Under the pieces are notes generated by a model. That model searched no databases. It was not told the origin of the DNA and saw nothing but the letters and a program-made list of their open reading frames with translations. The position numbers and the translations under genes were made by a program. Below, in pieces: positions 31,331-44,037 of a DNA stretch of 64,000 bases (position 1 is the stretch's first letter; each line of letters begins with the position of its first letter). Source of the DNA: Sympetrum striolatum (taxonomy: Eukaryota; Arthropoda; Insecta; Odonata; Libellulidae); contig OX388349.1 in the NCBI GenBank assembly GCA_947579665.1, positions 73,536,841-73,600,840 of the forward strand, read 5' to 3'.

Positions 31331-31407
31331 AAATTAAAAACAACAAAACTTAGTATTTTCCATTATTTTCCCCTAGTGAAAATGCTAAGTTTTGTTGTTT
31401 TTAATTT
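31331..31407. repeat. 30-bp inverted repeat (29/30) with 17-bp loop
   Basis: AAATTAAAAACAACAAAACT at 31331 onward pairs with 31378-31407 with a single mismatch. The near-perfect pairing indicates a recent origin or purity maintained by fold-back. No target duplication or related copy was seen. Confidence 0.8.
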
Positions 31408-31950
31408 AAATGGCGTTCCACAAAGTTCGACGAGAACACCTTGAGATCAAGTACGTAGTCATAATCTGACAAAAATAAGCTCAGGACAGAGAAAAATTAT
31501 TTGGGGAGGCCTACATATATATAATCAGCCGTTTTCAATCAGACGTCGGCTGTGCTGTACATTTATTCTTTCATTTCCCCCTAATTTCCTCTCTTTCGTA
31601 ATATCCTCAACCACGCCACGAGGCCTCGTTTTTTTTACAAAACTCATTTTCATATTTTCCCGAAACTTTAAACGCATGGTAAAACGTAACGACGCCATTT
31701 TCGTTCCGCGACATAATGAAAAAAGGAATATCGCGAAGCGCATCTCTTCCGGATGCTCCGCCATCTTCTTATCTCAGATCACTCCGCGGCTATAATTTCC
31801 TCCCGTCGCTCTGTGAGACCTCTATGCTAATACCTTCATAAAAGACAGACGGGAGATAGGAACGATTGGATATTTTTAGTTATGATAACTAATGATGGAG
31901 ATTTAAACAATGAGATATGTGGACTGTTGCAAGGCATAAAGGAATTGATT
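31408..31950. other. Intergenic DNA with a CpG-richer patch
   Basis: About 31540-31810 is CpG-richer with a 79-codon minus-strand frame (31525-31764), basic and without a known domain. Nothing else was recognised. Confidence 0.4.
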
Positions 31951-32162
31951 CTTAAGGAAAGGGTTGAAGGTTTTTCGGACATAAGGTCACGTACGCAGGG
32001 AATATCCCATGAAAAACGGACTTGAAAAAAGTCGAAGTTCCCAAAAAAGCTTGTGAAAATGTTTTGGCCGGGAAGGTTTAGGCAGCCCCCCGGATAGAGG
32101 AAGATTCCGGGTTCTATTCCCGGCCCCGTCATACTTTTTTCAAGTCCGTTTTTCCTTGGGGG
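31951..32162 (+). mobile_element. tRNA-like SINE, partial second arm (family S1)
   Basis: The 5' unit TTAAGGAAAGGGTTGAAGG is followed by AAAAACGGACTTGAAAAAAG (the inverted tail only, without an inverted tRNA part), then AATGTTTTGGCCGGG, a damaged D-arm, CCCCCCGGATAGAGG, the B-box GGGTTCTATTCCCGG and the tail ACTTTTTTCAAGTCCG...CCTTGGG. The left arm is therefore about 21 bp instead of about 130 bp. TTGATT occurs just outside both ends (31945-31950 and 32163-32168), a weak target duplication. Confidence 0.82.
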
Positions 32163-32168
32163 TTGATT

Positions 32169-35100
32169 GTTTTTGTTAGGTCACAGAAATTCGACTTCAA
32201 AAGTATTCAAAACAAAGATAAAGACAGGCGAAAGATGCATGAACACTCCGGTAAAAATCTACAATTATTTCGATATAAATTCATTGAGGATCAAGAAGTT
32301 GCTTTCGTCATCTTCGATTGGAAGAAATGCAAATTATGATGGCTATTCGCTTTAAGACTATAAGTATGACTAAAAAAACTGGACGAATTGACCGTTCAAA
32401 CTGTAGTTTGCCGTTTTTATAATTGTGTTCGATGCTTTCACCCACTTTACTCTCCTGTTACTGGAGGATAACAGCAAAAGTATGCAAACATTTCATCATT
32501 TATCAATTTAAATCAGTATAATATTATTTTTGGCTGAATGTATTTTTATATCAATCGTTCACTCGGAGGATAACTCGTGGGGAGGAATTAATCCGACTAC
32601 CGAGTAAAATGGCTTATTATATGTGTTAAACTATACACAGAAAGAGGTATGCTTGGATTTTGATTGCAAAATTACAAGTTTTAACTAGCATGAGAAAAGT
32701 TTTAATTGTCAAGTAACAAGTTTTTAAAATAACATGGTAACATGGATATGTATTTAGGGAAAATTTTGATATGTATGGAAATATATTGCAATTATAAAAA
32801 TCGAAGATTGCAAATATTTAAGAAAATATTTTATTCTGAAGCAACCTATCCAAAAATTTGTAATCTCTTAAAAAATTACATCCTTATAGCTAATTCAGAC
32901 ACTATTCAAACCGATGCCACGCATAGAAATTCTATTTAGCAGCCTATTCAGATAGTGCAAGACTTGTACTCAACCATTTTTTGATTATAAATTTGCAGAG
33001 GATTTTTAAACTAGTACAATATATTTAGGCTTTAAGGATATTTTAATAATCTTCCTTTCCTTTTTCTGAATTTATCAAAGTCTATAATATACACACATAT
33101 GACAATGTTAGGCATTTAGCATCATTCTCGCCTAAAAGAATACTCATTCAATTAATACGTGTTTGCCCTCAAACAAAAGGCAAACTTTAATCGAAGGCCA
33201 GCGGTTGTCATACCAGTCGTCGTCGAGTTCCACAAATAAAAACTTTAGAAGACGGAAAATTACTGTATTGTAAAATTCTCTCGTCGATGCATAAATGGAT
33301 GCGCGATCCGCTTTAATATTTTAACAGGCGCCAAAGATCACGTCGACTCCACTGCTTTCCATTGATCTCCGTCCTTTTTCAACCGACGCTTTTAAAAGGA
33401 GCTCATATTCGCTGTAAAATCACGACCGAATGGGAATCCTTCCGAATGGCCAATTTATAAAAGAGACGCACTTTTTGAATGACTTCTCTCGCTGTGCGTG
33501 TTGAGCGACCCCCACATTCTTTCCACTTCTGGTTTCTACATCCGATTCTCAATTCACGCCTTCCCATGGCGACGCTGAAACATTATCTTCTATTTTTACA
33601 CGCTTAAAAGACTCGTAAAATATGTTAGTAATGAATGGTAAAACAGTTTGAACGTTTTCGTTTGTGAAATGCTGGGGAACTCTAGTGCTACATCAAGGAA
33701 ATATTCATTTTAATCAGCAACGAGCTAAAATATAATTTCGAATTTGGATTATGTAAATAATGTGACGAAACCACAAACGTAAGTAAGGGATAAAACGCGA
33801 TCATTGACTTTCAATCTTTTTATGAAAAGGAGATGTAGAATTCGCAAACCAATACAGCCTCGCCGATTTGACTTTAATATTATATTAACGTCAATGATAT
33901 TTAGCCAGTCATTTTTGCGACTAACATGAAAAGATTTAATGGAGTGGTTACCAAAAACGTTTTTGGAAATACTTTTTCATTGATTTCTTCAATAGTTCAA
34001 AATTTCGCAAAACTCAATTTCCTCGAATTTTCCAACGCAATATGCTGGAGACATCTTTTTAATAAAATGTGATGTATCTGCTCAAAATGGAATATTTATT
34101 AATAAATAACACCTGCATAACTTATAGAGTAAAAGATAATCCTGTTTACAAGTTATTGTCTTATCTGTTGCTACTTATTTAAAGCAGATTATTAAAATAA
34201 ATATAATGAAGTATTTATTTTCAAGGAGTTCATATTATACCTTATAAATTATAGATATCATTATGATTTTTATGCATAGATAATATATCAAATAAGACGG
34301 TTAAAAACGGAAAAGGTACTATTATATCAATCATCATTCAAGCAGGAACAAAAATTATATTAGTACATATTAAAATCTTCAAAAAACTCTTTTTTAAAAT
34401 AACATTTTTTGGGGAAAGTTTTTAAACTTTTTCAAGTATACTACCAGGTTTTTCGATAATGTTGTCTTCTAAAATACCCAGATATTGTGGATTCATCGGA
34501 TTTTTTTTGGAATAGATTTTGACTACTTGATTTAATTTTAACTAGAATTATTTTATTTAATTTTAAGTGAAATTATATTAATTAATTTTAAGATATTGAA
34601 TTTTGTTTGAATTCATCTTAAAATATTGCATTTCCTAAGTTGTTGGAATTACCATTGCCGTTTAATGCACAGGAGAGTTTATTGTGTTGCTTACAATTTA
34701 CAAGATGCATGAGCAGAATATAAGCTAATGCATGAATAAAGGATGGAGGTTTCTAAATAAAATATGGTATGTTAATTTGCTAATTATATTTTATTCAAGA
34801 AAGACTTACCAGAACCGTTGAAATAATTAGAAATTAAGTATCTAAATTCATCATTTACACAATTCTATACAAATCCTCAAATCCTCTTAGCCTCTTGCAC
34901 TCTATTTTACTAAATATTTACCCTGGAAAGCCTAGCTTTCTTTGATTGGAGTATTATATTAACACTTAATTCATATATCTCAGATACGATAAGTTTTCTA
35001 AAAAGCAGGTAAAATATTCTTAGCATTAAATTGTGTTAAAAAAGACATATTAGATTTTGTATATACCATTTTGTTATGATGCATACCATCTCCAGATAAT

Positions 35101-36245
35101 CATAGAACAATCCCTCAATATACTCGTATTTCCATCGTTCACTATCCGTCGAACGGCACATCAAGCACACTCAAATTTCCAGCGGAAATAAATGTGAACT
35201 TTTGAATGGGTGAGGTGAACATAAACCCACGAAAAGATGAATTCGAGATGTGGACGGACGAATTCGGACGAGAAGGAGGCGCAAGGCTTGAATAAAACTC
35301 GGTTTATTATTGGCATCACCAAAGAGATGGCGCTAATTATGTTATGAAATTATTTAGACTGGCCCACTAAATACTATTCTATAGATCAAGATAATATAGA
35401 ACTCTTATCCGCGCCGGCATTCAATCAACCAACAATCTTTAAAGTTTTGAATTTCTGCAAAATTTGACTCTCGAGTCTCACCCGAATTTATATACAAAAA
35501 TTATCTACTTTAATAATAAGATAATGGAAGTCGTACATTGATAATTTCCTATACATCGTGTTCATTACAAACGAGATAGAAGACATCGTATCTCGTCGGC
35601 TTCGACAATCATTAACATCGAGGCTGAAGACCAAATTTCATAGAACGGTTTGTCAAAAGATGCACCAGGCAATCCTCCTAAATAAAAACATCAAAAGGTT
35701 TATCCGAAATTCGAATCAAACATAATCTAATTAAACATGCATATGTAACAAAAGGCTTTCTTTGAGGAGAAATACAGGCTTCTACGGAACACGCATTTGC
35801 ACAGAAATTCGACGTTTTCATTGGATTGGAGGAAATACGAATATGATAGCGGTTTGATTCTATCTACGCCTTTGTAAAACTATTCATATTAGTTACTTCA
35901 AATATTGCTACCCTTCCAATTTAGTGATATCGGTTTTGTTCCTTTAAAATAATGTTTATGATTTTATAAATGATTTTTACGTTAAAACTACTACCCAAAT
36001 TATATTGAAATCGTAGATCCAATTACAGAAGTAAATGTAGAAGTACTATAGTCGGAATTATTTTAATTATTACATCAGTTATATTAATTTAATGATTTTA
36101 TTAATTTCACAGAAACCATATTCTTGAAAAACATTGGGCATGTGATATTCCCCCCCTGTAGTAGTAGAGAAAAAAATCAGGAAAATAGGTTTTAGGAGTA
36201 TTCGATTAAGTATTCGTATTTTCCACAAACTGTAAGACAAAAGAA
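32169..36245. other. AT-rich intergenic DNA, no gene recognised
   Basis: Frames stay under about 65 codons and have no motifs. Around 33280-33560 lies a GC-richer patch containing GGCCAATTTATAAAAGAG (33448-33465), which looks like a CCAAT plus TATA arrangement, but nothing downstream can be called a transcript. 34540-34630 is repetitive AT-rich sequence (ATTTTAA and TTAATTTTAA motifs). Confidence 0.45.
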
Positions 36246-36249
36246 TTGA

Positions 36250-36335
36250 TTTTTGAGGCTCCCGATTTGACAAGTGAGTAGCGCTTTCGACTTAGGTTAA
36301 AAAAGTCCCGAGTTCAACTCTCGGTGAGTGTCCAT
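36250..36335 (+). repeat. Possible tRNA-like SINE head
   Basis: GACAAGTGAGTAGCGCTTTC is A-box-like (cf. CCAAGTGGTTAGCGC), CGACTTAGGTT falls where the anticodon arm would be, and GAGTTCAACTCTCGG fits a B-box/T-arm with the stem CCGAG/CTCGG. Spacing suits a tRNA-derived SINE head. No target duplication or other copy was found. Confidence 0.5.
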
Positions 36336-39053
36336 GACCTGTGGAACTATTTTAAAAGCAAAAAGTAATCGATTACTCAAGCGATCGATAATCGATTTTC
36401 GAGATGAATTCACTCCCTACCGGCGCACAGCCTACAGTAGACTGGGGCAGGTTCACAACATTTTTCAACTATTATTATTCCGTCTTTAGATGTAGAATTC
36501 ACTTTCACATTTTTATGCTTTTTCATTTCTTGGATTTTAGCTTCAATGTGGTGTCATTCATGCGTCTTTAAGTATCACGTTTTTTATTTAATTGATCATT
36601 TATTCGATGACTGCATTTACTTGCAAGTTTGCACAGGGTAAAGGAGAATTTTGATACTTCCTTAAAAGTTATGAGACTTGAGTTTGATTTAATAAAGTTG
36701 TTTCAAAATTTTACAGTTATCAGCGACAGTTTTAAAATTTAAACCGAATGCTGCAGCATCCCTTCTTAGTTTGTCATTTCCTCACCTCTTCTAATGCTAA
36801 TTTCAAGTCAGTATTTTTTCTTCTATTGGTTTTTAATATGTAGTTCCGAACCATAATTTCATATAAACACACACACATACACACTATGTATATATAAATA
36901 TTTACCAATAAAAATTTGTAAATTTATATATAGGGGTCGATATATTCAAGCAGATTCAAGTATTCAAGTGATTCACGGACGATGCTACTACTGACATGAC
37001 AGCTGAGGTGTTCCGATCAACGGTATATGAGTATTGTGTACTCCTGCTCCTGCACCAAACTTAACCTAAGTATTTACGTATTTAAACGGGCAAGCAAAAA
37101 TTTTACATAAAGATAAAGGGAACGTGTGAACATGGTACACCGAAGGAAAATGGTGCGTAAGATATAAACTTCTAATTACTACGAGCTTCCCATGGAAATC
37201 AGAATTTACAAGTTCACAAATAAAATCACAATGAATTGCGGGAACTGTAAATCATATAACTCGGATTAAACAAAATATGGTTTTACTCAAGTACTGGTGA
37301 GCGAGAACCAGTTGAAAATTTCACGAAAACGAAACTTAAATAAATTTGAAAGGACTGAAAAGGGGAAGAGAATATTCGGTAGTGTGTATAACGGATGACA
37401 ATGGATGAGGAGAAAGACAGTTTGAGAGTGTCTCCTGAGGAAGAAGGATATAAATATCACCATTTTGAGGCAGAACTAGAATGCATTTCAGTTCTGAGAG
37501 GCCCTTTTCTTTACGTCGAAAGAGCTTTGAAAAGAATCTTAAAAGCCGGACAATGTGGGGGAGGATGTTTTCTTTTGAAAGATGCGAAGAGTGTATGCGT
37601 CGGAAATGCTTTATATTGATGTTACAAGTAAAAGTGGGATTACGAAGTTGATCGAAAAATAGAAATTAAACTTGATTTCTTATTTGGGTTTGCCGCTCTA
37701 GAGGACCAACGAATACATTTTCGAAAAAAAAAATTAAAATGTTTCTCGTCAATATTGACGACATGCGTATTGTTATAAATTCATAATTTGAGTAGAAAAT
37801 TAACGACAATACCACACATAAATTCAAACATTAGGAATCACGATAATGCATGACAGTGAAAGGGAAACTGTTTAATTTTAGTGACAAATAACTTTTAACA
37901 ACTGAAATGTATATTTAAAACAAAGATTATTTAGTGCATATCTATTTCTTAGTGCCGTCGTAATTAAGTTGAAATATAATGAAGATACGATTTCCACAAA
38001 TCATATCGACAATCTACAGAGAATTTCTTTTTAATGTGAAAAAGTTGAAGATGAATTTTTTTTATTCTAAGGAAAACTTCGCTCTCAGAAATTTTTCTTT
38101 ATCTTCATTAATACACGTTTGTTGAATAAAGCATTTTATCGGTGTACTAATTAAAGAAATCTAGTATTCAGAAAGTGATGAAAGGTGAAAGAAAGAAAAG
38201 AGTCAACTCATTTTCATGATACTCGATCAAATTTCTTTACCATTCAAGCAGTTGAAATATTTTGGATTGTGCAGATAAATCCTCACCGCGAGCGTTAGAT
38301 TTGATTGCAGTATGCTCAAAACAGATGAAAAATCCAATGCCTTTTTGATAGTTCCGTCGCTAACGCTATTGATATCCGCCTAGTCATTTTGAACAATTTT
38401 ATTTCGGGGAGACCACACTATCTTCCGAGCCAATCTCAAACATCGGAGTAAAAAGGAAAGCTCGACGCAAGCGCAGCTGTTGGGAGGAAGTGTACACAAC
38501 AGTGATGACGTAAACTTGTTCTTTTTTCTGGAAAACAGGAGGTTTGCTGAATCATGCTTTATCTAACGTCGGAGTCGATTAATCAATATTTAGCCACGGC
38601 ATCTATTCGATCCTAACCGATCTGGCGAGGCGAAAATATCTTCGGATTTGTAGATTTACGCTTATCTCAGAATCAGGAATTCCCACGCACGCGGCATAAA
38701 AGTATTGAGCATCTGGTAAAACGGACAGCGAGGTATAGAGAAGCTTAGGAACAATGAGTTGCAGCAAATGCAGTCTGATAAGCACACGTACAGATCGTTC
38801 GTTAGGAATCGTTGCCCCAATGATGATTAAATTGGAAAATGGTATATGAGCATCCGATGCATAAATATGGTAATGATTTTGAAAATTTCTCTCTCTCCCT
38901 CTATGCAATATCCATATTACAATAGTTTGTAAAGAAATGATAAAACAAGCTTGGCTCCCCTGTGTTGTAATATTTTATGCTTTTTTTCATCTATCGGTTT
39001 AAACCCAGCGTTATTCAGAGTATATATTACATTGCTGTGTTGAGGAGACAATG
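36336..39053. other. AT-rich intergenic DNA, no gene recognised
   Basis: Frames at 37395-37619 (plus, 74 codons, acidic start) and 38603-38908 (minus, 101 codons) match nothing I know. TATTCAAG(C/T) repeats occur near 36945-36975. The CACACACAC run at 36868-36886 is a short microsatellite. Confidence 0.45.
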
Positions 39054-39915
39054 TATACCTAAGGGAAGGTGGGGCAGCACGGAATTCCTAATTTTCTCAG
39101 ATTTTTCTGGAGTATAATGAAAGTAATAAGTTGCGATAATATATAAGAAAAACATTATTAAAATATTAACCTTGTAAAAAGTCATATATTTGGTATTGCA
39201 CCTTTAGCATTTTTAATATTTAATGGTTTTTCAAAGAAGTGTAAACTTCCACCCCCCCTGGGGCAAAACGGGGTACTATGATACAATCATGAGAAAATAT
39301 TATAGGCTTAAAAATTAACTAGAAAAACTTTGAAAAATTAAAGGATATCTTGGGTGGAGTATGAAATACAAAATACACACCATCGTCCTCACTATGTATT
39401 CCGGCACCCCTATTCTGTGATCACTTTATGCAACTGACAAATCTTACCCAGCGCTCCGCTGAATATACAGCAAAAGCAGTCGCCGTCTTCTCCGATGCAA
39501 CTAGGAGGAGGATACCCTGGGGTTACCCCAGAAGTACCCCGTTCTGCCAAACATCCTCATATTTAGGCTAAACAATTCGCGACAGTATTCTAGCCTAATA
39601 AACATTGACCATTCAGAATGTAGAGTACGATTCATTTAACAGAACGCTTTGAAAATGCTCAAGTATTCCTACGAATTACTATTTACATGTGTCTGTAATA
39701 ATTGCCCAAAATTAAGAAAACGATCACTGTAAATTCGACTTAGTGTTCTGAAACACAAATGGGCTCGGGATGGCGACAATTGCTTGCACACAAGTCTGGC
39801 ATATCCGATGTAATTGAGTCGTTTTTCCTTATTTAATAGCACTAATTGGACTGAAAAAAACCCTTTATCCCGTTTTTCCATACTACCCCGTTCTGCCCCG
39901 TGTTCACCTATACAA
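39054..39915. mobile_element. Element with inverted GGGGCA(G/A)(A/C)ACGGGGTA motifs
   Basis: Four related motifs are arranged symmetrically: plus-strand GGTGGGGCAGCACGG at 39069-39083 and GGGGCAAAACGGGGTAC at 39260-39276 in the left half, and minus-strand copies at 39535-39548 (TACCCCGTTCTGCC) and 39884-39901 (ACCCCGTTCTGCCCCGTG) in the right half. Both extremes also share TGTATA next to the motif. This suggests a DNA transposon of about 860 bp with structured terminal repeats. No transposase frame is recognisable, and the superfamily is unknown to me. Confidence 0.55.
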
Positions 39916-40759
39916 AGTGAATAGAGCTTGGCTCTTAATATATAATGGTGAAATGAGAGTAGAAAATAAATGGTGTAGTTTAAATAACAAAACAGTATGT
40001 ACATATTGTTTATGTAGCAGAGAAGAATTTCCGCATTGATTTAGGATTCAATCTTAAACTTAGACGCTAAATGGTCCAGATCTGTGGTGGAAACAATCGT
40101 AAGACTTACTTAAGTAAGGGGAATAAAAGTCCTAATACTCAAAGTAGAGGCAGAGTGTTTTTTTTGGCAAACAGTGAAGTCAGCGAATCACTAACTGACG
40201 AACTTATAAAGCTAATTATAAAGCTTTAGAAAACTAAATCATTCTAAATATTTGACACTGTGACTTTCAGAGTCTGTAGTTTTAAACAATTTCACTTAAT
40301 TTCATCTCAATTTCTAGTTGCACAATTTCTGAGAGCGAATAAGCGAGCATCATCGAGATACGGTCTAAAGCAGAAAGCGAGTTACATCCTAAAGACAACT
40401 GCCAACGATATCAATCAGTTTGAACAGATCTGCAGGAATACATCTCACTTCCCTAACAACGAATTGAAAATCTGATTACATCGGCGCGTTTTCTCGACAG
40501 AGGTAACCGTGACTGCAACGAGATACTTAAGACACTGTAGTACCTGAAGGATTGTTTCGCAATTCCAATGAATCGGATTCTGCGTGTTTTCAGTGATTAG
40601 GGCGGGATTGGAGAGAAGTTCTCCAAGGATGACTGAACATTTTGAGAAACTAGGATGCGTAGGAATATTTGGAAAATGTTTCCACAAAAACTCTTCCAAA
40701 GATTAGGTTACGAACTGTTAGAAAATAAAGCGTGGACTCATTAATTAATCATCGCTATT

Positions 40760-40762
<3 letters not shown>
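39916..40762. other. Intergenic DNA, nothing recognised
   Basis: Short frames only (71-84 codons around 40260-40700, on opposite strands), without known domains. Confidence 0.5.

Positions 40763-40791
<29 letters not shown>
40763..40791. repeat. (TA)n microsatellite
   Basis: Uninterrupted alternating AT run of about 28 bp. Confidence 0.95.
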
Positions 40792-43129
40792 CCTCAGAAA
40801 TGAGTATTTTATGATAACGATCTGGGTTCTCCTTTCATAAAAGATTTCCAGTGCTCCCCATTTGAGCAATTTCATGCTTCCTTCGTCTTGCTCTTGGTAT
40901 TTATTCGCGTTTTACATTATCTGTACTTCTTTAGTATTTTCTTCAGAAAATTCCCTTTAAACCCCCGACGAAAAAATAACAATTCAATACCGTAAAACGA
41001 ATGAACTATGAACTTGAAAACAATCTTCCAAGCAATCCTTAGTAGCACAGAATCCGTTGCTACCCCGTTAAAGTGCCCAATGTTATCTTTTTGAATATTT
41101 GTTGATTTTTTCGTTTACAAATGTTCTAAATATACACTGTACGTGAAAGATTTGTATGTATCACCATCACCGATTAAGTTCAATTTACAGTAGTTACTCC
41201 GATTCAGCGTTTCTAATGAAAGAGCTCTAGCTAACCGCAAAATGTAATCAGAATTCCAGAGAGGAGTAAAACACTCTCCGGCTAAACCAAGTTAATCTCC
41301 TATTCAATAATCTAATTTTTAACGCTTCATTTATACTTCTTGTATTCCGCCTTCATTTATGACCTTCTTCGTGAGGAGATTTCCGTTCCGAGAAAATGGG
41401 ATATGAATCATACGTAACAATCGTAAAGATTAAAATTTAAAAGAGGATCATTTGTCGAAATTATTTGTTTTGTTAATAAATCTGTGGAAAAAGTACCACT
41501 TATCTTTCCTGCATTATAAATTGTGAAGTAGAAAGTTCCAACCTACGAGTGGTATTAAGAAAGTAATTATTCAGATGTGAAAAAATAACTTCATATTATA
41601 GATGTAATAAAATGCCATTTAGTTTTTTCTGATAAGCAAGATACTAAATTAAATTTTTCGACGATGGTTGACCAACATTGGTTGGCCATTAAATTTTTCA
41701 AGTACACCATTGATTTTGAAGGCTTATAAACAAATTTCAATCTCTTAGTATAAGAATAATGAGAAACTTTTATCTGTAAAAAAAATATTCTCAATATTTT
41801 TACTGTCTCGTATAACAGTCAATGAGTAGGAATGGTCTTTCAATACCAGGCTTCACTAATTTGTAACGGTTATATGTTCTATAAACTCACGGTACATATG
41901 ATATTACTATTTTCTTGTAAATGAATTCTTAACATTGGGAAAACAAGAGAAAGTGTCCAAAAAATAAACTGCTCAAATAAGGGGATCCTTACACGGAGTT
42001 TATTATATTTATACATAATCAATTTGATTGCAAAACACAAGTATCCCGGTTATTTATGCAAAACTGGTATTCTTTGAGTCACTAGCTTTTGTTTTAATTA
42101 GAAAACGAAGTTTTCCAGAGAAATTAGGCAAAAAATATAATGAAATTGCATTCAAGATATTTATTTACAACACAATTTGAACCAAATAAAATTTAAGTCA
42201 CCTGACGTCAAACAGGATATTTTTCTAATTGATACACTTTTAATGAACGATTACGATAGTTTCTAATGATTTAAATTTTAAATACTTATAAAATGTGTCG
42301 CTAATGATTTGAAATTGTTTTTGGGGAAATATTTTTCTCATAATTAATTTACATTGAGCCATATTTTAGTTTCAAAATTTCCTTGGTAACTGATCAAGAA
42401 GATTGCTATTCTTAATTGGGAGAAAATGAGGGAAGACTACGATAGAAACCTATAGAAATTCAATAGATATATTATAATGCTCATTTACTTGATACCCTTT
42501 AAGTTTGTCGACTATAGTCCACAAACTTTCTTTTCCTTCTGAGGTCCTCTGTCAACTATAGCCCACAACCTATAAAACACGTTTGCAAAGGTGATCGATC
42601 TAGGACGTTATTATTACAAAGGGTTTTTAAAATTCATCCGTAAATGAAAAGTGTTTTTATGCTGGATTCTCGAAGAAGCGGCAACTCTTTAAACTGTTTA
42701 TTGAACCAGTGAGAGATTTTATTAGTATGAGAGTTAATTAATGATTGATAATTAATACGATCGGCTAAAGCGTTATGTCCTTTCATTTTAGGGAAAAGAT
42801 ATAGGTTTGGTAAGAAATATAGAGTTTTAGCTAAGTTATTACATTATTGCATGGTTTTAGCGTGCTTTTGTGTTAAAGACCAATATTTTTCATGGTTCCT
42901 GGGGAAAAATTGAAATAGGACTTCGTTCTTAGTGTGTTTAAGAAACTTGCGGATGTAATATTTTATATGATATGCGTCGTTGTTATAGTTGAAACGGATG
43001 AAAAAATAGGAGGTGAACTTTACTCATACCAACAGTTTTCCAGATCGAACAGAATATTTTGGGAATCACATTGGCTCCTTCTAGAGTCAAGGATATTGAG
43101 TAATCTTACTAAAGGTTTCGAAAAGAAAA
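40792..43129. other. AT-rich intergenic DNA with one repeat trace
   Basis: TTAATAAATCTGTGGAAAAAG at 41474-41494 followed by TACCAC is an isolated copy of the family P block seen at 26783-26805; the GAAACCG hairpin is missing. ACTATAG(T/C)CCACAA occurs twice (near 42510 and 42555). No gene was recognised. Confidence 0.5.
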
Positions 43130-43570
43130 GCGATATTGCGTCGTCGTTTCTAAGAAGGCTTGTCATTGCAGCCAATTGTCTCTTTTCATTTTCTTCAATT
43201 CCTCATAAGAGTTCACGATTGACATCACACAGCAAGGACATGCTGGGTCGTCCTCTCATATGCTTCCAATTTCCTCCCCAATACTTAATGAACACGTTAT
43301 GTCTTATTAGGTGACCAACGAGTTTAATTTTCCTGAACTGTTCGGAGAAGCGTCCTTTTCTAGCTTCTTTCAATACATACTCATTTTTTTTCCTCATGAC
43401 CCTACTTGTTTTCGTCAGTTTTCTCCATAACCACATTTCGGCTGTCTTTTTCTTGTCTATGTCCGTAGTGTCCGTGATTCACAATTGTAAGACAGTACAC
43501 TCCACATGAGCGTCTTTACAAATAGCTTCCTCGTATCAATTGAGAAGTAGTTGTCGACCAAGAGGTTAAG
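43130..43570 (-). pseudogene. LINE C-terminal domain
   Basis: In the frame 43203-43436, WLWRKLTKTSRVMRKKNEYV, then RFSEQFRKIKLVGHLIRHNV and GRPSMSLLCDVN correspond to the R(M/R)L.(I/R).W..R..N..(V/L), (L)(I/V)GH(I/L)(L/I)RH and RGRPR..(W/Y) signatures near the end of these polyproteins. KKTAEMW just upstream is the GAE(T/S)W-type region. The 126-codon plus-strand frame at 42934-43314 is the antisense of this domain. Confidence 0.8.
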
Positions 43571-43684
43571 CTTCTTTTGGAAACTTTGTTTGGTCGATCC
43601 TTCTTTTAAGCTTCCGTTTTCATTTGTTACTTGGCTTCCTAAGTAGCAATATTCTTTTTCTTGGACAATGGTTGTGTTTCCTAA

Positions 43685-43885
43685 CTAAAATTTAGCTTTT
43701 ATATTTTTGTTTAACCTATCCACCACCATCATTTTCATCTGTTTTGTATTAATATATAATTTTAGTTGATTCCGTTCTTTTCCCAGAGTCTCGATTGCGT
43801 GGTCCATATCCTTCTCAGATACTGCAAGAATAACTTTATCGTCAGCAAACCGGATACTATGATTGATTCTGGCATTTACCGTCAT
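43685..43885 (-). pseudogene. LINE reverse transcriptase, palm motif C region
   Basis: A 66-codon frame: INHSIRFADDKVILAVSEKD, then ERNQLKLYINTKQMKMMVVD. RFADD(T/K)VI is motif C with the two catalytic aspartates intact, and LKLYINTKQMKMMVV is the following L.(I/L)N..KTK.M.. block. The ~150 residues expected between motifs A and C are only partly represented (43890-44030), so part has been deleted. Confidence 0.88.
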
Positions 43886-44037
43886 GCCCTCACTCTTTAA
43901 CTTTGTTTTTCCCTTTTCTTCTTATGAAGAGATTGAAGAGATAAATGGGACAACCTTGTCTCACCCCTCTTCTTGTTTCTACTTCTTGTCAATGATCATT
44001 GATTTCTGTGGTTTTTGATAGCTATAAAAGCTGAAAT

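Noticed and set aside
33448..33470. CCAAT-TATAAAA arrangement as a promoter
   Set aside because: Only sequence resemblance in AT-rich DNA; no downstream frame, initiator match or transcript evidence.
36366..36410. Palindromic ATCGATTA / TAATCGAT cluster as an operator or homeodomain site array
   Set aside because: Short AT-rich palindromes are expected often at this composition, and nothing nearby indicates regulation.
42934..43314. 126-codon plus-strand open frame as a gene
   Set aside because: It is the antisense of the C-terminal domain of the minus-strand LINE at 43130-44720.
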